From Hwangdonia lutea (lineage in GTDB: Bacteria; Bacteroidota; Bacteroidia; Flavobacteriales; Flavobacteriaceae): a DNA stretch of 64,000 nt. The position numbers were made by a program, and so were the translations under genes. Below, piece after piece: positions 24,927 to 34,177 of this stretch (position 1 is the first letter of the stretch; the number at the start of each line of letters is the position of its first letter). The stretch spans positions 2,328,501 through 2,392,500 of the forward strand of contig NZ_CP136521.1 in NCBI RefSeq assembly GCF_032814565.1, given 5' to 3'. The notes beneath the pieces were generated by a model that ran no database searches, was not told the DNA's origin, and saw nothing but the letters and a program-made list of their open reading frames with translations.

Positions 24927-25804
24927 TTATGCTGTTTTTAAATATACCATATTGGGTGTTTTATAGTCTAAAGATAAATGTAATCTTATTTCGTTGTATA
25001 GATTAATTGCATTTTTTGTTGCTCTTCTTGCGTGTTGTAGGCTATCAAAGGTCTGATCTAGATAGAACTCGTCTTTTAGAATTCCGTTTACACGCTCAGC
25101 CATGGCATTTTCGTAGCAATGATTTTCTTCTGTCATGCTAATATCGATGTTATTTCTCTTTAAAATTTGAGTGTAGACGTTACTGCAGTATTGTATACCT
25201 CTGTCGGAATGGTGAATAAGTCGAGTAGTGTCTTTAGCTTGATACAGCGCCTTGTTTAAAGCTCTTTCGCAACCTTTTAGTTCCAGGCTGTTACTTATGT
25301 CATACCCTACAATTTTTCGGCTGTACATGTCTGTAATGAGTGCCAGGTAACAAAAACCTTTTATGGTTCTAATGTAGGTGATATCGCTTACCCAGACTTG
25401 GTTTGGTCTAGTTATTTCAACATCTTTAATAATGTTTTTGTATTTGTAGAACCTGTGCAATGAGTTAGTGGTTCTAGAGCTGTATTTCTTTCTAAGTGTG
25501 AGCATATTGTGTTTTCTAAGTATGTTGAACAAGGTGTCTCTGCCTATTTTAAGATTGGATTCAATAAACTCCTGTTCTAATGATCTGGTGAGTTTTCTAA
25601 CGCCTTCTCTGGGAAGGGATCTGCGTCTTTTCTTGACTATAACCACTACTTTTTTCTCTATTTCCAGACGTTTGTCCTCACGACGTTTGTATTTGTAGTA
25701 TGCATCACGTTTGAGTCCGAAACAAGCAGTTATAGTAGTAAGAGAAGCAAATCCCTTAGATTTTTCCTTGGCCTTAATCAGGGCTTGATACTTAGTTTTT
25801 TTTT
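24927..25804 (-). CDS. IS3-family transposase OrfB (DDE integrase domain), translated by frameshift
   Basis: The frame has no good start of its own; it opens at the A-run and reads KTKYQALIKAKEKSKGF, then HTH_21-like sequence, KKRRRSLPREGVRKL, and the rve catalytic core. DDE residues lie in WVSDITYI, LIHHSDRGIQY and ENHCYENAMAERVNGILK. An internal start near 25646 gives a shorter 239-aa product. A -1 slip on the nine-A run (25796-25804) fuses it to OrfA to make the active transposase. Confidence 0.88.
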
Positions 25805-26149
25805 AAGTTCAAGAACAGATTTATAGCCTAGTTGTTCTGCTGCAACTTCCAGATAGGAATCATCTATTAAGGCATCCATATCCTTTTTCAGCAGTAGTTT
25901 CTTTAGCTGTTCAATCTCTTTTTGAAGTTGTTTAATACGGGTTATTTCGTCTTTGGTTTTCACAGTTACTCTGGTGTTCATTAGATCTTTACGGTTGTAC
26001 TTCTTTATCCACTCATTGATTGTGGTAGGTGCAATACCATAAGCTTTACCAAGTTGATACTTGTTTAGTTTTCCTGAGGTAAGTTCGTCTAAAATTTTGA
26101 GTTTAAAAGATTCAGAATACCGTCTAATTACTTTGTCATTTTTGTACAT
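25778..26149 (-). CDS. IS3-family transposase OrfA (HTH)
   Basis: 123 residues: a helix-turn-helix of the transposase_8/IS3 type (FKLKILDELTSGKLNKYQLGKAYGIAPTTINEWIKKY), then a leucine-zipper-like coiled coil (RIKQLQKEIEQLKKLLLKKD). The final codons span the A9 frameshift site before the stop, so the zero-frame product is the IS-end-binding regulator and the shifted product is OrfAB. Confidence 0.9.
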   Translation of the reverse strand: MYKNDKVIRRYSESFKLKILDELTSGKLNKYQLGKAYGIAPTTINEWIKKYNRKDLMNTRVTVKTKDEITRIKQLQKEIEQLKKLLLKKDMDALIDDSYLEVAAEQLGYKSVLELKKKLSIKP

Positions 26150-26192
26150 AATGTTTAAAATTATGTAGCCTTTATTCAGGACGGGTCACTAT

Positions 26193-26324
26193 TGTTGGCA
26201 ACGGTCTAGTATAACCGTCAGTTACGGGTTAATATGCGTTAATTTTCGGTTTAGCACGAACGTTAGCAATTCCGAGTGGATTCGGACGTAGTCGAATCCG
26301 CCGTAATTGCGGTTATACATTGTT
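26193..26324. repeat. Palindromic ~130-bp repeat (cassette-boundary-like), interrupted on its right by the integrative element
   Basis: Nested inverted repeats are visible: GTATAACCG (26209) with CGGTTATAC (26310), GCAATT (26266) with AATTGC (26305), GGATTCG (26278) with CGAATCC (26293), and a CCGT-CAGTT-ACGG hairpin (26215). The folded shape recalls integron attC sites, but the RYYYAAC/GTTRRRY core boxes are not recognisable. It separates the LRR gene from the 120-aa gene, both on the minus strand. I recognise this sequence type as recurrent in Flavobacteriaceae, from memory. Confidence 0.7.
26315..26324. other. attL core of the integrative element
   Basis: ATACATTGTT, identical to 42781-42790. 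It lies within the right arm of the palindromic repeat. AAATTACCCTT at 26351 and the palindrome AAACCC..AAGGGT at 26362-26382 sit inside it as likely integrase arm sites. The 350-base gap 26150-26506 holds only this site, the repeat and the IS end. Confidence 0.75.
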
Positions 26325-26506
26325 ATATAGTATCAATACTCATTTTCTTTAAATTACCCTTAAACCCTTTGTTTATAAGGGTTTTGTGTTTTTGTGTAAT
26401 GCAAATTAATGCAATAAAATGCTACTAAAAGTTAGGTTTGTTGTACCTATTGTTGTACCTTAGTATTCAGTTGCACCCGTTTGCACAGCCTAAAAACCAG
26501 AGTCTT

Positions 26507-27724
26507 ATGTCCTCAATAAAATTAATTTTAAGGAAAAATAAAATTGATAAAGCAGGTGAAGCACCTCTTTATTTACGTGTAATCAAAGACCGTAAAACTA
26601 AATTTATTTCATTGAGTTTAAAACTAAACCCTACTGAATGGGATGAAGATAAACAAAAAGTGAAGAAAAATCACAAAAGCTCTACCAGGTTAAATGCTTA
26701 CATTTCTCGAAAGGTTGCAGATGCAGAGGGAGAAATAGCAGATTTAGAAAGAAGAAATCAATCTACCTCAGCAAGAAGAATAAAGGAAGCAATAAAAGGC
26801 AAGCCTTTAATTAACTTTTTTGAATTTGCCTATGATAGATGCGAGAAGCTTAAAGACACTGTTACGCTATCAACATACAGAAGTTATAAAAACAACATAG
26901 AAAAGTTTGAAAGATTTGTAGGGCATCGTGAATTAATGTTTGATGACATAACGGCTACCACTTTAAAAGACTATGCAGCACATTGCAGTTCAAAGTTGGG
27001 TAATAACAACACTACTATTAATTATGCTTTCCGGATATTGAATTTAATGTTTAGAGAAGCAAAGAAAGAAGATTTAATATCCAATGAACTTGTACCGTTC
27101 ACAAAGTTTAAAGTAAAGAAAAACAAGACTACAAAGCGTTATTTAAACGAAGAGCAGTTTGAAGCCTTTATGAATTTAGAAGTTCCACAAGAACACAAAG
27201 CACAGGTTATTAAAGATATGTTCATCTTTTCTGTTTTCTCTGGTGGTTTAAGGTTTGGCGATATTATCGAGTTACAATGGAAAAACTACGATAAGAAAAA
27301 CCACCGTATTACAAAAACAATACGTAAAACCAAAAGGCAGCATAGCATTAGGATAGGTCAAAAAGCGGTTGATATTTTAGAGAAGTATGCAACCGTAAAT
27401 CAAAATCAAAACGATATAATTTTTCCGTTTGCTAAAGTCGATGAGCTATATTTTAAAGATAGAGAACACAGAAGTTTAATAACCAATAGAGCAATTTCTT
27501 TAAGCAATATGTATCTAAGTAGAATGGGTGAAGAATTAGAGCTACCCTTTAATCTATCATTTCATATTAGCCGACATACATTTGCTACCAGAGCTTTAAA
27601 CAATGGTATGCGTATAGAACACGTATCAAAATTAATGGACCATACAGATATTGGTATAACCCAAGTGTATGCAAAAATTATAAGTAGTGAGTTAGATAAC
27701 GCAGTCGATAAATACATCAATTAA
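26507..27724 (+). CDS. int: Tyrosine recombinase (integrase)
   Basis: 405 residues from the ATG at 26507; a longer upstream frame overlaps the attL arm sites. N-terminal arm-binding region (LILRKNKIDKAGEAPLYLRV, typical of Bacteroidota integrases), a SAM-like core-binding domain (about 105-205), then the catalytic domain with Arg249 (GGLRFGD), a Lys in the beta-hairpin KTKRQ, His353-x-x-Arg356, His379 and nucleophile Tyr388. All catalytic residues are present. It would catalyse integration and excision at the ATACATTGTT cores. Confidence 0.95.
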   Translation: MSSIKLILRKNKIDKAGEAPLYLRVIKDRKTKFISLSLKLNPTEWDEDKQKVKKNHKSSTRLNAYISRKVADAEGEIADLERRNQSTSARRIKEAIKGKPLINFFEFAYDRCEKLKDTVTLSTYRSYKNNIEKFERFVGHRELMFDDITATTLKDYAAHCSSKLGNNNTTINYAFRILNLMFREAKKEDLISNELVPFTKFKVKKNKTTKRYLNEEQFEAFMNLEVPQEHKAQVIKDMFIFSVFSGGLRFGDIIELQWKNYDKKNHRITKTIRKTKRQHSIRIGQKAVDILEKYATVNQNQNDIIFPFAKVDELYFKDREHRSLITNRAISLSNMYLSRMGEELELPFNLSFHISRHTFATRALNNGMRIEHVSKLMDHTDIGITQVYAKIISSELDNAVDKYIN

Positions 27725-27729
27725 TTACA

Positions 27730-29775
27730 ATGTTAAACAAACCAATCAACAATATAGTTAAAGAGCATTTCACCAAAATAAGAAATGCGGCCAAACATAA
27801 AGCTGAAAATGATTTTAAAATTAATGTGCTTGAAAAGATAAAAGATTTAGACCATTTTCAAAAAGTGGCGTTTTGTGTTACTGAGGACGAAAGAATTGAA
27901 AAACTAAAAGAAGAAGACCCTCATCCATACTATATTAATAACGGTGATGATTGGTTGTTAACTCAATTTGCAACGCGACATTTTCTGTTAAATGTGGATG
28001 AAAGTGAGGAGTTTATACAATCCGTTTATTTAGGTGATTATAGTAAATTAATTCATAATCATATTAAGGTTTTAGGTAAGGACATACCAAAAGTGACTTA
28101 CAAAGGCTTTTTAAAAGGTGTACGATGTGAGTATTTTGAAAATTTTGATTCGCAATTTCATATTGATGAAAAAGACTATTATCAAATAGCCGATTGGCAG
28201 ATGAAGACTGTGTTGGATATTGTTGAATATGACACAACCAATATCATTAGATCATTCCAAGGGCATTGCAGGTCTTTAGAAAATCCACTTGAATTTATTG
28301 AAAAGCAATTAACCGTTCTTGAAGATAAATTGTCTAAAAATATTAATGAAGCAAAAACCATAAAACAATTATTATCAAAACTACACTTATTTAAGAACTT
28401 TGATTTTAGCACCTACAACGATGAGTTGTTGTTGGCAAATCACCCACTGTTTTATAATGATGAAAATAATTTCAGAAAATTAAACCCTGTAACCTTAAAA
28501 GAACCTTTAAGTAAAATAGCCGCCAATGTTAAAAGTGTTATTGGCAATGAATTTACTATTTTTTACTCGCTTGATATTTTACAAAAATGGATGCAAAAAA
28601 TTATAAAAGGGCATTCATTAGATGTGCCATTTCAATTTATCGATACCGATAAAGAATTGGAAATAGCCATTCAAGAAGCAGAGGAAGAAAACCAAAAGGT
28701 TATAGATGAAATAAATGACTATTGTTTTAATGATGTAGGCAAAACAGACAAGCAAATTAAAAAATATCTAAGGGATAAATTTCAAGAACAAATTGACGCC
28801 TATAACAAAGTAAAAGACGATAGAGTATTTTTTCTGCTTCGAGAAGAAAATAAAGTACTTCAAAGCGCAAATGTAAAATTCAATTATATAATTAATGATA
28901 AACTTAAAGAAGTCCTTCAGGAAATAAAAACAGCTTATAAAATCCAAAATACAAGCTGGGAGATTACGTTCATTTTTCAAGAACTATTCGACAGTAGGAC
29001 TATGTATTTTAAAAACGATTCAGGTTCTCATATCATTATTCAATCGTTAATGAATAAAATGGTGGTTGATAAAAAATTGTATAATGAATTACAGGACTCT
29101 TTAGATACGTTTTTTAAAAGGTTTCATCGTGATTCTGTGCCTTTAGATATACATTTCATAAACCATAGAGAAACATACATTAGAGTATTTGAGAAAAGTA
29201 TGGTAAGGTTTCAAGAAATTTTAGATAGCGCAGAACCAAGTAATAAGGTGCTCTATATCCAATCAAGATTAAAAGAGTTGAAACACCGTGAATTAGAATT
29301 TAGAGCGTTGATTGAGAAGCGTGAAGGCTTTAAAAATAAAGAAGATAAATATCCTAAGCTGTTCAAAGACTTTTTAACTATTGAAGCCGAATTTATAAAA
29401 GAAACAGCTATCGTTGCACCATTAACCTATTTACCAGAAAATCCTAAAATATTGCTTGACAAACCAAAGATAGAAAGCTTTGAAGAGTTATTATCTGCTG
29501 AAAAACAAACTTATGTACTAAAAATGTTAGAAGATTTGGCAATTACGATTGATGGTTATTATGCGTTATCACCAAAAAAATTAGGTGCTATAAGAGGTGT
29601 TGTAGAAGCTTTGAGGGAAAAGAAAATCATATCACATATGGGGCTGCATAAACTTAGTGTAATGTTTGCCAACAAAATAAATGCTACAATGAAATCAGAA
29701 TTGGATGAATCCAATACATCCGAAGATTATAAAAAGACTGCAATAGAGTACATAAAAAACAATCCTCTGCACTAA
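27730..29775 (+). CDS. Large element-encoded protein of unknown function
   Basis: 681 residues, highly charged, mostly helical with coiled-coil stretches (around 210-240 and 310-360). It has no signal peptide, no membrane segment and no recognisable catalytic motif. The C-terminal ~80 residues (ITIDGYYALSPKKLGAIRGVVEALREKKII...) look like a compact separate domain. It starts five bases after the integrase stop, so it is probably co-transcribed. The position suggests a mobility or regulatory role, but the family is not recognised. Confidence 0.6.
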   Translation: MLNKPINNIVKEHFTKIRNAAKHKAENDFKINVLEKIKDLDHFQKVAFCVTEDERIEKLKEEDPHPYYINNGDDWLLTQFATRHFLLNVDESEEFIQSVYLGDYSKLIHNHIKVLGKDIPKVTYKGFLKGVRCEYFENFDSQFHIDEKDYYQIADWQMKTVLDIVEYDTTNIIRSFQGHCRSLENPLEFIEKQLTVLEDKLSKNINEAKTIKQLLSKLHLFKNFDFSTYNDELLLANHPLFYNDENNFRKLNPVTLKEPLSKIAANVKSVIGNEFTIFYSLDILQKWMQKIIKGHSLDVPFQFIDTDKELEIAIQEAEEENQKVIDEINDYCFNDVGKTDKQIKKYLRDKFQEQIDAYNKVKDDRVFFLLREENKVLQSANVKFNYIINDKLKEVLQEIKTAYKIQNTSWEITFIFQELFDSRTMYFKNDSGSHIIIQSLMNKMVVDKKLYNELQDSLDTFFKRFHRDSVPLDIHFINHRETYIRVFEKSMVRFQEILDSAEPSNKVLYIQSRLKELKHRELEFRALIEKREGFKNKEDKYPKLFKDFLTIEAEFIKETAIVAPLTYLPENPKILLDKPKIESFEELLSAEKQTYVLKMLEDLAITIDGYYALSPKKLGAIRGVVEALREKKIISHMGLHKLSVMFANKINATMKSELDESNTSEDYKKTAIEYIKNNPLH

Positions 29776-29881
29776 TTTTCATAAAAGATAAGGGTTTTAT
29801 AAGGGGGTAACACCGTTACCCTTTTTACCCCCTAAAGCTTTTTTCAGCTTTGTTGGAGTAATCTAAAAATTATTTCAGCAA

Positions 29882-30169
29882 ATGGAAGCAATTATTTTAT
29901 CAAAAAACCAGTACAATGAACTTCTAAAGAAAATTGATGAAGTTAAAACATCATTAGACGAAAAACAGAAAAACCCTAAAGATGTTTTTGTAGACAATCA
30001 GGAGTTTTTACAACTAATGAATATCAGCAAACGCACCGCCCAAACTTGGAGGGATGAAGGTGTCGTATCATTTTCGCAAATAGGCTCAAAAATCTACTAT
30101 CGTATGAGCGATGTAGAAAAATTACTCGAAAAAAACTACAACAAGGCATTTAAAAAAGTAAAAAGGTAA
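29882..30169 (+). CDS. Helix-turn-helix (excisionase/MerR-like) protein 1
   Basis: 95 residues: an N-terminal coiled coil (NQYNELLKKIDEVKTSL), then a HTH_17-type domain (DNQEFLQLMNISKRTAQTWRDEGVVSFSQIGSKIYYRMSDVEKLL). This pattern is common for excisionase or directionality factors in Bacteroidota mobile elements. It abuts the Rep gene with no gap, so it may also control replication. Confidence 0.8.
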   Translation: MEAIILSKNQYNELLKKIDEVKTSLDEKQKNPKDVFVDNQEFLQLMNISKRTAQTWRDEGVVSFSQIGSKIYYRMSDVEKLLEKNYNKAFKKVKR

Positions 30170-31069
30170 TTGTTGTACGATACTATTAAAATAGTAAAGT
30201 ATTTAGACAAGTTACCAAAAGAAGCCGTTACCAGAGTCCGAGATACATTTATTTGGAACAATTGTCTATGGAAACCACGTTTTAATAATTTTAACGAGGT
30301 GGTTTCTTATGCTGCCGACCTAAAGAATTTAAAGCTAAGACTAAGAGGAAACGAATTAACCATTACCAACAGTTTACAAAAGTTTTATATGGGTAACAAC
30401 TATCAACCGTTTACCTATTCACAAGTGGTTGAAGCGGTAAACACTTTAAATACTTGTTTTGGGAATGTCTTATTAGATGCAGAAGTCAAACGTTTAGCAA
30501 TAGGTTTAGTGATTTACGAAGTACCTGAAAACACCTTTCAAATGTGGCAAGAATACAAAACTGTTCAACCTCAATTTATGTGTAATGGTGCTAAGGTTTA
30601 TGGCGTTCATTTTAAAGCGACCAATTACAAAATCAAAGGCTATGATAAAACCTATCAAGTCAAGCAAGACACAAGGATAGACATCAAAAACAATGTTATT
30701 CGGTTTGAAATAGAAGCCAATTCAAGGTATTACAACCAAAGGAAAGATAGCATAGGAGTTTATAAGTTTTCAGATTTAGTTGATGCTTCAAAGTTTAAGC
30801 AATTGGGTGAAGAACTACTATCGGTATATGTCAACATCAAGAAGCGAAAACAAATAGATTTTGAAAACTTAACGCCAGAACAAATTAAATTAATGGCTAC
30901 TTACGGTAATTCATTTTGGGCAAATGGCTTAAAAAAGCACCATAAGCACACACATAAGAAAGAGCGACAAGCCTATTTAAAACTTCTAAAAACCTTTAGT
31001 GATTCTGATATAGAGAATGATATTTATGAGAAACTAAAATCACAAATAAATTTCTGTTTAAATAACTGA
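30170..31069 (+). CDS. Putative phage/plasmid replication protein, gene II/X-like
   Basis: 299 residues from a TTG directly at the preceding stop; no ATG is available until about residue 70. The layout resembles the gene II/X replication family of filamentous phages and small plasmids: SLQKFYMGNNYQPFTYSQVVEAV, a strand KRLAIGLVIYEVPENTF, KVYGVHFKATNYKIKGYDKTYQ, and NVIRFEIEANSRYY. It would nick the element for rolling-circle replication. The assignment is by pattern from memory; the nicking Tyr is not identified with certainty. Confidence 0.6.
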   Translation: MLYDTIKIVKYLDKLPKEAVTRVRDTFIWNNCLWKPRFNNFNEVVSYAADLKNLKLRLRGNELTITNSLQKFYMGNNYQPFTYSQVVEAVNTLNTCFGNVLLDAEVKRLAIGLVIYEVPENTFQMWQEYKTVQPQFMCNGAKVYGVHFKATNYKIKGYDKTYQVKQDTRIDIKNNVIRFEIEANSRYYNQRKDSIGVYKFSDLVDASKFKQLGEELLSVYVNIKKRKQIDFENLTPEQIKLMATYGNSFWANGLKKHHKHTHKKERQAYLKLLKTFSDSDIENDIYEKLKSQINFCLNN

Positions 31070-31186
31070 ATATTTACAACTTGTAATATACCCTAAAAAA
31101 GGGGTAATGGTGAAATACGAAAAACCTTAATGTAAAACCAAGATATATTTATATTTTTAACATTTTAAAAAAGCAGTCTATAACCA

Positions 31187-34177
31187 ATGACCAAGGAGCA
31201 ACAAATAGAAAATGAATTAATTAGTCGATTAAGCGATTTAAAATACACTTATCGTCCTGATATTCGTGATAAAAATACATTAGAACAAAACTTCAGAGAA
31301 AAGTTTGAAAAGTTAAATAGAGTAAATTTAACAGATTCCGAATTTAAAAAACTTAGAGAAGAAATAGTAAACCCTGATGTTTTCAAGGCTTCAAACTATT
31401 TAAGAAATACCAACACATTTTCAAGGGAAGATGGTACACCATTACACTATACGCTTGTAAATATTAAAGATTGGTGCAAAAATGACTTTGAAGTTATTAA
31501 TCAACTCAGAATAAACACAGATAACAGTAACCACCGTTACGATGTTATTTTATTAATCAATGGTGTTCCTGTTGTTCAAATAGAATTAAAAACCTTGCAG
31601 ATTAGTCCTAATCGTGCAATGCAACAAATAGTTGAATACAAAACAGATCCTGGCAATGGTTACACCAATTCATTAATGTGTTTTATGCAATTGTTTATTG
31701 TGAGCAACAAAACAAGAACGTTTTATTTTGCTAATAATAACAATCAACATTTTGCTTTTAATGCAGATGAACAATTTTTACCTGTTTATGAATTAGCGAG
31801 TGAAGACAATAAAAAAATAAGTCATTTAGACGATTTTACAGATAAGTTTTTATCAAAGTGTACCCTTGGTCAAATGATAAGCCGTTATATGGTATTAGTT
31901 GCTAGTGAACAAAAAATGCTAGTAATGCGACCTTATCAAATCTATGCGGTTAAAGCAATTGTAGATTGTATAGACCAAAATAGAGGAAATGGCTATATAT
32001 GGCATACTACAGGTAGTGGTAAAACATTAACATCCTTTAAAGCATCTACACTTTTAAAAGAAAACCCAAATATCGAAAAATGTTTATTTGTAGTTGATAG
32101 AAAAGATTTAGATAGACAAACACGCGAAGAATTTAATAAGTTCCAAGAAGGCAGTGTTGAAGAAAATACGAATACCGAAACTTTGGTACGTCGTATGTTA
32201 TCAACCGATTATGCCGATAAAGTAATTGTAACTACTATTCAAAAATTAGGTTTAGCACTCAATCAAAATAGTAAGCGAAACGTAAAGCAAAGAGAAGATA
32301 ATAAAGAAACCTATTACGATAGATTAGCACCGTTAAGAGATAAAAGAGTAGTCTTTATTTTTGATGAGTGTCACCGCTCACAATTTGGCGACAATCACGA
32401 TGCAATAAAAGAGTTCTTTCCAAAAGCACAATTATTTGGCTTTACGGGAACACCAATTTTTGAAGACAACGCTACTTATAAAACTATTGAAGGTAACGAA
32501 GCATCTTATAAAACAACTACAGATGTATTTCAACAAGAATTACATTCTTACACCATCACGCACGCTATAGAAGATAAAAATGTATTACGTTTTCATATCG
32601 ATTATTTTAAACCGGATGGCGTTGTAAATATTGGTAGCGATATACATAAATTAGCAGTAGCTAATGCAGTAATCAATAAACACGATAAGGCTACAAACGA
32701 TAGAAGATTCAATAGTATTTTAGCTACAGCTTCAATTAACGATGCAATTCAATATTATACTATTTTTAAAGAATTACAGGCTCAATTAATTACAGAAAAC
32801 GAAGACTATAAACCTTTAAATATTGCTTGTGTATTCTCGCCACCTGCCGAGGGCAATAAAGATATTAAACAGTTACAAGAAGATTTAGAGCAAGAAAAGA
32901 AAGATAATGAGGTAGAACCGAATAAAAAGAAAGAAGCCTTAACAGAAATCATTTCAGATTATAACCAACAATATGGTACAAATCATACGATAACAGAGTT
33001 CGATTTATATTATCAAGATGTGCAACAGCGCATAAAAGACCAAAAGTACTCTAACAAAGACTATCCGCATCAAAACAAAATTGATGTTATGATAGTGGTA
33101 GATATGCTCTTAACAGGTTTCGATTCTAAATACCTAAATACGTTGTATGTAGATAAAAACTTAAAATATCACGGTTTAATACAAGCCTTTTCACGTACAA
33201 ACAGGGTAATTAACGATACCAAACCTTACGGTAATATTTTAGACTTTAGACACCAAGAAGAAAGCGTTGATAAAGCAATGGTATTATTTTCTGGCGAAAA
33301 GGTAGACAACCCTAAAGAAATCTGGTTAGTTGATGCAGCACCAAAAGTTATTGAAAAGTACGAAAAGGCAGTACAGAACTTAAACGAGTTTATGCAATCA
33401 AAAGGTTTAGACTGTACACCTTCAGAAGTTAGTAATTTACGTGGTGATGAAGCACGTGCAGAGTTTATCAACACCTTTAAAGAAGTACAACGCTTAAAAA
33501 CACAATTAGACCAATATACAGACCTTGAAGAACAGCAAACAGAAGCTATAGAGGCATTATTGCCTATTGATGATTTACGTTCCTTTAAATCGGTGTATCT
33601 AGATACGGCTAAACGCTTAAAATCACAACAAGACAAAGGCGGTGACAATATACCACCAGAAGTTGAACAATTAGATTTTGAGTTCGTACTATTTTCTTCT
33701 GCGGTCATTGACTACGATTATATCATTGGTTTAATTGCTAAATACACGCAAGACAAACCATCTAAACAAAAAATGACACGTCATCAGTTAATTAATCTAT
33801 TAAGCTCTAGTGCCAACTTAATAGAAGAACGTGACGACATTATAGAATACATTAACACGTTAGAAGTAGGGAACGGTTTAACCGAAAAAGACATAAGACA
33901 AGGGTATCAAAAATTCAAAGACGAAAAAGCAGAAAAAGAACTACGTACAATTGCTGAAAAGCACGGTATTACAACCGATAGCCTAAAAGCCTTTATTGCC
34001 GAAATTATGAACCGTATGCTCTTTGATGGCGAAAAGTTAACCGACTTATTAGCACCATTAGAATTAGGGTGGAAAGAGCGAAGAATTAAAGAATTAGCAC
34101 TAATGGAAGACCTAGTGCCATTATTAAACAAATTAGCCCAAGGGCGTGAAATAGCAGGTTTAAACGCTTATGAATAA
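31187..34177 (+). CDS. hsdR: Type I restriction enzyme, R subunit
   Basis: 996 residues. An N-terminal PD-(D/E)xK nuclease (Asp119 in RYDVILLI; Glu133-Leu-Lys135 in QIELKT) is followed by an SF2 translocase: Walker A in HTTGSGKT (273-280), DECH box 393-396, motif III GFTGTPIF, and helicase C motifs around DMLLTGFDSKYLNTLYVD and QAFSRTNR. A C-terminal helical region follows. It translocates and cleaves unmodified DNA with HsdM and HsdS. First gene of the defence operon, overlapping hsdS by 8 bases. Confidence 0.96.
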   Translation: MTKEQQIENELISRLSDLKYTYRPDIRDKNTLEQNFREKFEKLNRVNLTDSEFKKLREEIVNPDVFKASNYLRNTNTFSREDGTPLHYTLVNIKDWCKNDFEVINQLRINTDNSNHRYDVILLINGVPVVQIELKTLQISPNRAMQQIVEYKTDPGNGYTNSLMCFMQLFIVSNKTRTFYFANNNNQHFAFNADEQFLPVYELASEDNKKISHLDDFTDKFLSKCTLGQMISRYMVLVASEQKMLVMRPYQIYAVKAIVDCIDQNRGNGYIWHTTGSGKTLTSFKASTLLKENPNIEKCLFVVDRKDLDRQTREEFNKFQEGSVEENTNTETLVRRMLSTDYADKVIVTTIQKLGLALNQNSKRNVKQREDNKETYYDRLAPLRDKRVVFIFDECHRSQFGDNHDAIKEFFPKAQLFGFTGTPIFEDNATYKTIEGNEASYKTTTDVFQQELHSYTITHAIEDKNVLRFHIDYFKPDGVVNIGSDIHKLAVANAVINKHDKATNDRRFNSILATASINDAIQYYTIFKELQAQLITENEDYKPLNIACVFSPPAEGNKDIKQLQEDLEQEKKDNEVEPNKKKEALTEIISDYNQQYGTNHTITEFDLYYQDVQQRIKDQKYSNKDYPHQNKIDVMIVVDMLLTGFDSKYLNTLYVDKNLKYHGLIQAFSRTNRVINDTKPYGNILDFRHQEESVDKAMVLFSGEKVDNPKEIWLVDAAPKVIEKYEKAVQNLNEFMQSKGLDCTPSEVSNLRGDEARAEFINTFKEVQRLKTQLDQYTDLEEQQTEAIEALLPIDDLRSFKSVYLDTAKRLKSQQDKGGDNIPPEVEQLDFEFVLFSSAVIDYDYIIGLIAKYTQDKPSKQKMTRHQLINLLSSSANLIEERDDIIEYINTLEVGNGLTEKDIRQGYQKFKDEKAEKELRTIAEKHGITTDSLKAFIAEIMNRMLFDGEKLTDLLAPLELGWKERRIKELALMEDLVPLLNKLAQGREIAGLNAYE

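Larger units (their letters stand above)
24889..26188 (-). mobile_element. Complete IS3-family insertion sequence
   Basis: 1300 bases. Ends are imperfect inverted repeats of about 25 bases: left TGTCTTGTCCTGAAATATGG..., right (reversed) TGACCCGTCCTGAATAAAGG..., sharing the core GTCCTGAA and GGCTACA. A 3-base direct repeat CTA flanks both sides (24886-24888 and 26189-26191). It contains orfA and orfB joined by an A9 slippery run. It inserted between the LRR gene and the palindromic repeat, probably separating the LRR gene from its promoter. Confidence 0.93.

Noticed and set aside
26193-26324. A true integron attC site
   Set aside because: The nested palindromes are attC-like, but the RYYYAAC and GTTRRRY core boxes are not recognisable, and the only integrase nearby belongs to the inserted element and is not of the IntI type.
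30170-31069. A conjugative relaxase
   Set aside because: No HUH motif or MobA/TraI-type pattern is visible, and the sequence pattern instead resembles gene II/X Rep proteins.
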